From Halalkalibacter wakoensis JCM 9140 (GTDB lineage: Bacteria; Bacillota; Bacilli; Bacillales; Bacillaceae_D): 39,460 bases of DNA. Positions 33,956 to 39,460 of this stretch are shown here, in pieces. Both the position numbers and the translations under genes were made by a program. Location: contig NZ_BAUT01000035.1 in the NCBI RefSeq assembly GCF_000513095.1, positions 1-39,460 of the forward strand, given 5' to 3'. Below the pieces are notes generated by a model. That model did not search any database. It saw only the letters and a list, made by a program, of their open reading frames with translations, and was not told the DNA's origin. Each line of letters begins with the position of its first letter. Position 1 is the first letter of the stretch.

Positions 33956-34879
33956 ATGAGAAAAATTAAGCTTGGAACGAGTGAATTAGAAGTACCTGTT
34001 GTTGCTGTAGGTTGTATGCGGATTGACTCCCTCGATAAAAAAGCGGCAGAAAGCTATGTACAGACAGCGTTAGAAAATGGTGCAAACTTCTTTGATCACG
34101 CCGATATTTATGGTAGAGGTAAATGTGAGGAAATATTTGCTGAAGCTGTTGGTATGAATGATGATGTGCGGGAAAAGTTGATACTCCAGTCTAAATGCGG
34201 CATTCGACCAGATGTAGGCATGTTCGATTTTTCCAAGGACTATATTTTACATTCCGTTGACAACATTTTAAAGCGTTTAAAAACAGATTATTTGGATGTA
34301 TTCCTTCTACATCGTCCGGACGCACTAATGGAGCCTGAAGAGGTTGCAGAAGCCTTCGATATTCTCGAAAGTTCAGGGAAAGTAAGACATTTCGGAGTTT
34401 CCAACCAAAATCCGATGCAGATGGAGTTATTAAGAAAATACATAAAACAACCGATCGTTGCTAACCAGCTTCAATTAAGTATTACAAACACAACGATGAT
34501 TTCCAGTGGGATCAATGTCAATATGGAAAATGAAGCTGCCGTAAATCGCGATGGCAGTGTTCTTGATTACTGCAGGTTAAAGGATATTACCATCCAGCCT
34601 TGGTCACCTTTCCAGTATGGCTTTTTTGAAGGGGTATTCCTCGGAAACGAAAAGTTCCCGGAATTGAACAAGAAAATTGATGAGGTTGCTGCAAAATATG
34701 AGGTATCAAATACAACGATTGCGATTGCGTGGCTGCTGCGCCACCCTGCGAACATGCAGCCTGTAACCGGAACGATGAATGAAGGCCGATTAATAGACTG
34801 TATTAAAGCTAGCGATGTTCACCTCACCCGTGAAGAATGGTATAGCATCTATCGTGCTGCAGGAAACATCCTTCCTTAA
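33956..34879 (+). CDS. aldo/keto reductase (YdhF-like)
   Basis: NADPH-dependent aldo/keto reductase, 307 aa, TIM-barrel. Seen: KLGTSELEVPVVAVGCMRI, catalytic Asp47 and Tyr52 in FFDHADIYG, Lys80 in LQSKCGI, and His119 in DVFLLHRPD, followed by HFGVSNQNP and an NADPH-binding end. All four catalytic residues are present. Start ATG after AAAAGGAG. It resembles E. coli YdhF-type enzymes; the physiological carbonyl substrate is unknown. Confidence 0.9.
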   Translation: MRKIKLGTSELEVPVVAVGCMRIDSLDKKAAESYVQTALENGANFFDHADIYGRGKCEEIFAEAVGMNDDVREKLILQSKCGIRPDVGMFDFSKDYILHSVDNILKRLKTDYLDVFLLHRPDALMEPEEVAEAFDILESSGKVRHFGVSNQNPMQMELLRKYIKQPIVANQLQLSITNTTMISSGINVNMENEAAVNRDGSVLDYCRLKDITIQPWSPFQYGFFEGVFLGNEKFPELNKKIDEVAAKYEVSNTTIAIAWLLRHPANMQPVTGTMNEGRLIDCIKASDVHLTREEWYSIYRAAGNILP

Positions 34880-34898
34880 CCTGAGGCAGAGGGAGATA

Positions 34899-34950
34899 GG
34901 GACGGTTCGCTTCTTCATTAGTGAAACTAAAGGAGTATGAGAAGCGTCCC
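34899..34950. repeat. REP-like inverted repeat
   Basis: Begins GGGACGGTTCGCTTCTTCA and ends TGAGAAGCGTCCC, imperfectly self-complementary. The style matches intergenic palindromes common in Bacillaceae. Twenty bases after the aldo/keto reductase stop. Confidence 0.5.
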
Positions 34951-34997
34951 GTGCTTCCAAAATAATAGAATCGAAACCTGAGAGTGGGGACTTGGTG

Positions 34998-35330
34998 ATG
35001 TTGAAAAACTTATTTGCATTATTAGGACTTGGAATCATTCTGGTGCTATCAGGTTGCAGCAACAAAATGGATTCTCCTCATTTCATGTGGAACGATATGA
35101 TCTATATTGCTACTTATGAACCTATAGTAGAGGAAGAGATTATAGAAGTGATTGGGACGATTTCAAGAGTGGTAGAAGGTACAGTAAAGGAAAGTGGGGA
35201 GGGAAAAGGGATTGCCCAAGGCACAAGGCTGTATCAAATAAAAGGAAGAGAAATTTCTTCTGGTAAAATCGGTTATATTGCGTATGAAATGGACGACACA
35301 TTTTACATTGCGAGTAAATATCATCAATAG
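34998..35330 (+). CDS. small lipoprotein, function unknown
   Basis: Predicted lipoprotein, 110 aa, with lipobox LVLSGC after a hydrophobic signal. ATG 34998 is eight bases after GTGGGG. The mature part carries an acidic EEEIIEVIGTI stretch and ends DDTFYIASKYHQ. No family recognised. Confidence 0.65.
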   Translation: MLKNLFALLGLGIILVLSGCSNKMDSPHFMWNDMIYIATYEPIVEEEIIEVIGTISRVVEGTVKESGEGKGIAQGTRLYQIKGREISSGKIGYIAYEMDDTFYIASKYHQ

Positions 35331-35405
35331 AGATCTTAATCAGCTGAACAAGGGTATTCACATCTCCTTATCGAAATAAAGAGGACCATATTACTGAGAT
35401 AGGAG

Positions 35406-35831
35406 ATGTCTAGATTGAAATACTTTTTAATATTTTTTGTTTGTCTACCTTTGTTTATAGGCTGCTCCAATCTTGATAAAGCAAAAGAAGTTAGGGTCAT
35501 TGGTCAAATGAAACTTGATGAAGAAAAGCAATATCATTTATATTCTTTTTGGAGTGAAATTCCTCAAGAAAATTGGGAAGAGGAAGAAACGAACAACGAC
35601 CTTAGAAGGCAGTTTGAACTTTATTCTTCATTTCATGTTCCAGTAGGAAAACTACATCTACTTTCTTATCCAAGTCCTGAATCCGATGCATTTCATGACT
35701 ATGTTCAGGTTTTAGATTTAAATGAATTCCCGACTTTTATTATGTTAGATCATGAAGGAATTGTTTTAAGGACAACAAATGTAGATGAACTTTTAGAATT
35801 TATAAATGCTTTACCTGATATTGAGCACTAA
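35406..35831 (+). CDS. lipoprotein, function unknown
   Basis: Predicted lipoprotein, 141 aa, lipobox PLFIGC. FPTFIMLDHEGIVLRTTN near the C-terminus recalls the beta strand region of thioredoxin-like folds, but no CxxC is present. ATG after ATAGGAG; a terminator follows immediately. Function not assigned. Confidence 0.65.
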   Translation: MSRLKYFLIFFVCLPLFIGCSNLDKAKEVRVIGQMKLDEEKQYHLYSFWSEIPQENWEEEETNNDLRRQFELYSSFHVPVGKLHLLSYPSPESDAFHDYVQVLDLNEFPTFIMLDHEGIVLRTTNVDELLEFINALPDIEH

Positions 35832-35852
35832 AATAATGATTAGTGCTTTTTT
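35824..35852 (+). terminator. terminator overlapping the lipoprotein stop
   Basis: AGCACTA pairs with TAGTGCT and runs into TTTTT; it begins inside the last codons of the preceding lipoprotein gene. Confidence 0.75.
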
Positions 35853-35951
35853 GTTTTAGTTACGTTTCCTTACGACTGTTAGGTCAATTGCCACGAAACC
35901 ATATTTTGTTATCTGTCGTCTAACAGATAAGAGCTTTCAGGAGGGGAGACT

Positions 35952-36437
35952 ATGCAAAGGTTATGTTTCTTTTTATTGATGTTGTGGATTCTCAGTGCAT
36001 GTACGTCTACGAATAACGTTTTGCCCGAAGAGAAACCGAATGATTTTGCTTTTTCTCTAAAGTACGGGGTCACTGCAGCAAATGAGTTAAATACGTATGA
36101 GAATACATACACAAAAGATTTGGTCGTTGCTGGCACAGCAACAACAGATCTGATCCTTTCCAATGAAGAAGTACAAGTCATTTATGAGAAATTTAGAAAC
36201 GCCAATGTGGTGGAATTACCAGAAGAGAAGGGTGGTTCGACATGTATGGAGCCACATAACAGGTATGAACTCTTCATGACCGTAGCTGGGGAAGAGTATC
36301 ACTTAAAGTGGGACACATCTTGTGAGTCGAGTGCTTTTAATCATTGGGAAGAAACGATGAATTACATTAACAGAGAAATGATTTATCCGAAAGAGGAGTA
36401 CCAATCACTTCCTGAACCGACTGGTGGATATGATTGA
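35952..36437 (+). CDS. lipoprotein, function unknown
   Basis: Predicted lipoprotein, 161 aa, with lipobox ILSAC and ATG after CAGGAGGGG. C97 and C122 in STCMEPHNRYEL and WDTSCESSAF might form a disulphide outside the cell. No family recognised. Confidence 0.7.
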   Translation: MQRLCFFLLMLWILSACTSTNNVLPEEKPNDFAFSLKYGVTAANELNTYENTYTKDLVVAGTATTDLILSNEEVQVIYEKFRNANVVELPEEKGGSTCMEPHNRYELFMTVAGEEYHLKWDTSCESSAFNHWEETMNYINREMIYPKEEYQSLPEPTGGYD

Positions 36438-36706
36438 TAGTTCAGGAGCAAGGGGTCGGCGACGATTCTCATGCTTCTTTTGTTTTTTTAACGAAGGAAA
36501 CAGAAAAACTCTCCCTGTGCTCCAAATATGCCTTCCTTGCCTGCTACAGGGGAGACCGTCAAAAGTTATAATAGGTACCGTAATAAAATTAAAATCCCTC
36601 AAAGTTTATTTGAAAAATGTTAAAGTTACTATAATGACCATTGCAGGATAATAGCTTTAAAAATGAAGTCAATTTTTTGGTAAAAAGTTTTGTGGGAGGG
36701 AGAAAC

Positions 36707-36961
36707 TTGGCTAACAAAACTCGGGCAATTGTAGCACTTATCGGTAGTTTCCTTCTATTATTTGTTGGGGTGTTTAGAATACTTACGGACTCAATTATTT
36801 CAACACCTTTGTTTGTTGCATATGTTTTTGCAACAAGCAGGGACGCATTTTTTTGTACACCACAAAAGGAAATTAATGTTAAAGTTATAACAATGGTTAT
36901 TCAAGTAACAAGCAGAATACTTGAACAAGGGTTAGCTCCTGTTATTGAACTAATGTTTTAA
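36707..36961 (+). CDS. small membrane protein, function unknown
   Basis: TTG 36707 follows GGGAGGGAG and gives 84 aa starting LANKTRAIVALIGSF, with two hydrophobic segments (LLLFVGVFRI, STPLFVAYVFA). The later part is less hydrophobic and looks unlike a continuation, so a frameshift near 36830 is possible. No family recognised. Confidence 0.5.
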   Translation: MANKTRAIVALIGSFLLLFVGVFRILTDSIISTPLFVAYVFATSRDAFFCTPQKEINVKVITMVIQVTSRILEQGLAPVIELMF

Positions 36962-37032
36962 AAGATAATGAGCATTTATACTTCATTAAGTTTAACTGCA
37001 AAATACACATCATATTAATATAGGGAGGAACT

Positions 37033-37767
37033 ATGTATATAACTAGTGGGGAATTGGCAAAGCGCTTCAATGTATCCATTAGGACAATTCGATATTACGA
37101 TCAAATTGGCCTTGTGTGTCCATCTAAATTAGGTGAGGGAGGAAAAAGGTTTTATTCAGCCGAAGACTGCTTAATTCTACAAAAGGTTATTTTGCTTAAA
37201 TCTCTTACGCTGCCACTCGAAGAAATAAATAGGATAATCAAAAACCAATCTACAGAGAGTATTCTAAAGGTCCATAAATCATATTTGGAAGAGCAAGTAT
37301 CTAACATACAAAAATCAATTGCACATACAAATTCGTTACTAAATATTCTTAGATTAGAGGGGACGATTAATTGGGAAGACCTCATCTCCCTAGTAGTCCC
37401 TTCAAAACAGAATAGATCTTGGAGCTCGTTTTTTTCTGCGGACGAGCAAGGAAAATTACGTGAGAGCTTGCCCAAATTAGAAATGGATTCCCCATCAATT
37501 AAAATGTGGATTAATCTTATTAGACGAATTGAGTTATGCATACAAGACAATATCTCCCCAGGATCGGAGCATGCTAAGCTTATTATAGAAGATATTGAGA
37601 TTCTCTCAGAGGAAACGTTTCAGGGGGACCAAAACCTGATGAATAAGTTTTGGAAGGTACGCCGCTCTCAAGAATCATCAAATGAACTAAATCTATATCC
37701 GATCAAGCAGGAGATTATTGACTTTATCGAAGAGGCTTATGCCATCATCCAAGGGCAACAAGGATGA
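37033..37767 (+). CDS. MerR-family transcriptional regulator
   Basis: MerR-type regulator, 244 aa. The N-terminal winged HTH reads YITSGELAKRFNVSIRTIRYYDQIGLVCPSK with GGKRFYSAEDCLILQKVILLKSL; a dimerisation helix and a helical C-terminal domain of unknown ligand follow. Start ATG after AGGGAGG. It is convergent with the CPBP protease gene, sharing 23 bases at the 3' ends. Confidence 0.87.
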   Translation: MYITSGELAKRFNVSIRTIRYYDQIGLVCPSKLGEGGKRFYSAEDCLILQKVILLKSLTLPLEEINRIIKNQSTESILKVHKSYLEEQVSNIQKSIAHTNSLLNILRLEGTINWEDLISLVVPSKQNRSWSSFFSADEQGKLRESLPKLEMDSPSIKMWINLIRRIELCIQDNISPGSEHAKLIIEDIEILSEETFQGDQNLMNKFWKVRRSQESSNELNLYPIKQEIIDFIEEAYAIIQGQQG

Positions 37768-38449
37768 TGAAAATTCCATTTGTTACCCCATGTATAATCA
37801 TTGCTGGTACAATGGAACCTGTTTTTTCATACGTCCAAGCAAATATTAGTCCCGATACAAAATTTAATAAGAGGGTATTGTAAGTTGGAATGTGTACGAT
37901 CATAAAGATAAATGAGCTGGCTAACATGCTAATAGCTATTCCGTATTTGCTACGTAAGAAACGATAAAGGAATCCTCGGTAAAATATTTCTTCATATATA
38001 GGGGAAATAATGGCTGCTGATACAAACCCAATCAAGAAGTTGAGAGGTGTCATTCTTGACTGTAGGCTCTCCGTCTTACTATTTTCCGAACCAATCCCTA
38101 AAAATAGCTCCATAACCATAACCATTACAAGGGCTATTGGGATGATTGCAAATGTCCATACAAAAATGGATTTCCAATAACTTGGCGAAAATCCTTTCAG
38201 ACCGACTTCTTTCCAGCTAAGATTTTCTGGCTTGATTGCCAAGAAATACAGTCCGAGTATGAAGATGATGGACATAATAAAACCTGTCAATATTCCTGAA
38301 TATAAATCATTTTGTAATACTTCTGTTAGATATCCCATTAATAAAAACTCTATAAAGATAGGAACTAACACTAGCATCAATATAAGTAATTTCATTACGA
38401 CTTTCCATGTCCACGGTGATTTTTCAAAGAAACAATCGTGATTTTTCAT
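37745..38449 (-). CDS. CPBP-family intramembrane metalloprotease
   Basis: CAAX/bacteriocin-processing-type membrane protease, 234 aa, about six to eight membrane segments. Motif 1 EEIFYR at 153-158, motif 2 with His186 (FIMVHIP), and motif 3 HGVTN at 220-224 give the expected Glu/His metal-binding set. Start ATG 38449 after GGGAGG. Such proteins serve bacteriocin immunity, protein processing or signalling; no bacteriocin gene is evident nearby. It overlaps the convergent MerR gene by 23 bases. Confidence 0.87.
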   Translation of the reverse strand: MKNHDCFFEKSPWTWKVVMKLLILMLVLVPIFIEFLLMGYLTEVLQNDLYSGILTGFIMSIIFILGLYFLAIKPENLSWKEVGLKGFSPSYWKSIFVWTFAIIPIALVMVMVMELFLGIGSENSKTESLQSRMTPLNFLIGFVSAAIISPIYEEIFYRGFLYRFLRSKYGIAISMLASSFIFMIVHIPTYNTLLLNFVSGLIFAWTYEKTGSIVPAMIIHGVTNGIFIILVALG

Positions 38450-38617
38450 TGTATATTCCTCCCTTATTTAGAGAGTAAAAGATGATGTTACGTAACCTGC
38501 AAGCCTTTTTTTATATTTCATAATGTGAAACCATCTAATGCGAGTGTTTCCTAAATTATGTGGATTAATTAATGGAATGTTATTGAGTTGGGAATAAGGT
38601 TAAGTTATAGGGCAGTA

Positions 38618-38963
38618 ATGTTTAAAGGGCATACAGAACAGGGAGAGGTTGATTTCATTCTTCTTGAAGCCAATGAGAATGGAACAACAACATCAGTTCA
38701 TATAAAATACATTCGAAACGCTTTTTGAAGATGTAGAAAGGAATCCTACGTATAAAGCCTTGTCGGGTTCTCATACTTTTAAATTAGAAGATTCACAATA
38801 CACTATGACAGCCGAGGAAATGGGTTATCAAAAGTATTTCGACCATTGGAACGAGCAAGGATTATTGAAATCCCTCAGTTTGCTAACGGGGGCAATAGCT
38901 GAACAGGGCTGTCGCTTTTTCATCTATTGGGCAGGATATTTTAAAAAGAAAATTAGGAGGTAA
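38618..38963 (+). pseudogene. disrupted gene of unknown function
   Basis: The open frame from ATG 38618 (MFKGHTEQGEVDFILLEAN) stops at 38728. A different frame then reads TFETLFEDVERNPTYKALSG and continues to 38963, ending FIYWAGYFKKKIRR. The two parts fit one protein with a frame change near 38710. The upstream in-frame residues WNVIELGIRLSYRAV suggest a still longer original. No family recognised; decay or sequence error cannot be told apart. Confidence 0.45.
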
Positions 38964-38968
38964 CGTAA

Positions 38969-39352
38969 GTGGATTTTGTATACATATCGTCAATCATTGT
39001 GGCTACTTTTTGTGTGTCCGTTGCTGTTTTTTAAGTGCTACTTTCTCTTGGCTATCCTTTTGGTGAATTTGCAATGGGGGGATATTATATTGTATTCCCT
39101 AAAAAATTACGAATTGTGAGTGCGGTCAATGCTTTGATACTCATATTTATGGGCTTTGTTTTTTTGCAACATACTAATGTTTTAAATGGTTTAGACTTTT
39201 TATCTACAAATATATTAGTATGGGCTATTACAATTTTCTTGGGATTAAATACAATAGCAAACCTAATATCTCGAAGTAAAAAAGAAAGACTCTTTATGAC
39301 GCCATTATCTGGTTTTATTTTTATATTATGTTTATTTATTGCCTTAGCATAG
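38969..39352 (+). pseudogene. small membrane protein with an in-frame stop
   Basis: GTG 38969 after TAGGAGG opens MDFVYISSIIVATFCVSVAVF, then a TAA at 39032 interrupts, and the same frame continues VLLSLGYPFGEFAMGGYY to 39352. One codon, TAA where CAA (Gln) would fit, is the only block, so this is a nonsense change or a base error rather than a frameshift. About four hydrophobic segments, 127 aa if read through. No family name recognised. A GTG at 39035 gives only the shorter form. Confidence 0.6.
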
Positions 39353-39460
39353 CATTTTTACTTTTAAATAGAACAATATTATAAAACTGTGACTGCTAGA
39401 ATAAAGTGTACAGTTTTTGCTTGATAAGATGAAACACTTATTACCCAAATATACCAGCGG

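Noticed and set aside
36424-36651. 75-aa plus-strand frame after the third lipoprotein
   Set aside because: Overlaps the lipoprotein end without a ribosome site; Phe/Arg-rich, random-looking.

Overview
This is a chromosomal-type window from a low-GC, Gram-positive endospore-former-like bacterium, most likely a Bacillaceae member. Supporting signs are AT-rich DNA, strong AGGAGG-type ribosome sites, lipoproteins with LxxC lipoboxes, CcpA-type cre sites, a SigL (sigma-54) promoter with its own activator, and the general gene content. No rRNA, tRNA, CRISPR array or transposase gene was seen.

Region 1 (about 1-16,900) is a large carbohydrate locus that reads as a C4 polyol (erythritol/threitol) catabolic island. 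Part A is a Zn alcohol dehydrogenase resembling erythritol/L-threitol dehydrogenase (EltD), an MFS polyol permease, an EryI-type RpiB-family isomerase, a DhaK/DhaL kinase pair, a class II fructose/sedoheptulose bisphosphatase (GlpX), a transketolase, an SDR polyol dehydrogenase and a DeoR-family regulator. Part B is a LacI-family regulator followed by a ribose-type sugar ABC importer and a second DhaK/DhaL pair. Inferred flow: uptake by MFS or ABC carrier, oxidation to erythrulose, phosphorylation by DhaKL, isomerisation to D-erythrose-4-phosphate, and feeding of that product into the pentose-phosphate/glycolytic network by GlpX plus transketolase. Direct-repeat operators (DeoR) and three identical palindromes (LacI) are visible.

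Region 2 (about 17,000-25,800) has a TetR regulator divergent from a small multidrug-export-type membrane protein, an amidase divergent from a LysR regulator, and a 3-hydroxybutyrate dehydrogenase + GntP-type permease operon. That operon has a textbook sigma-54 promoter, paired upstream activator sites, an intervening cre site, and a PAS-AAA+-Fis activator gene downstream.

Region 3 (about 25,500-35,000) mixes housekeeping and accessory genes: a SurA-like lipoprotein, a glycosyltransferase overlapping a HipA-like kinase gene, an exopolyphosphatase, a macrolide phosphotransferase homologue, a chemoreceptor and an aldo/keto reductase. They are interspersed with palindromic repeats and a 21-bp tandem array. 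Region 4 (about 35,000-39,460) holds three small lipoproteins, small membrane proteins, a MerR regulator convergent with a CPBP protease, and two disrupted small genes.

A caution for the whole window: five genes are broken, or changed at their end, by single-base indels, mostly in homopolymer runs (transketolase carries three). Restoring each base gives a full-length product of normal family length, so many of these are probably sequence errors rather than real decay.
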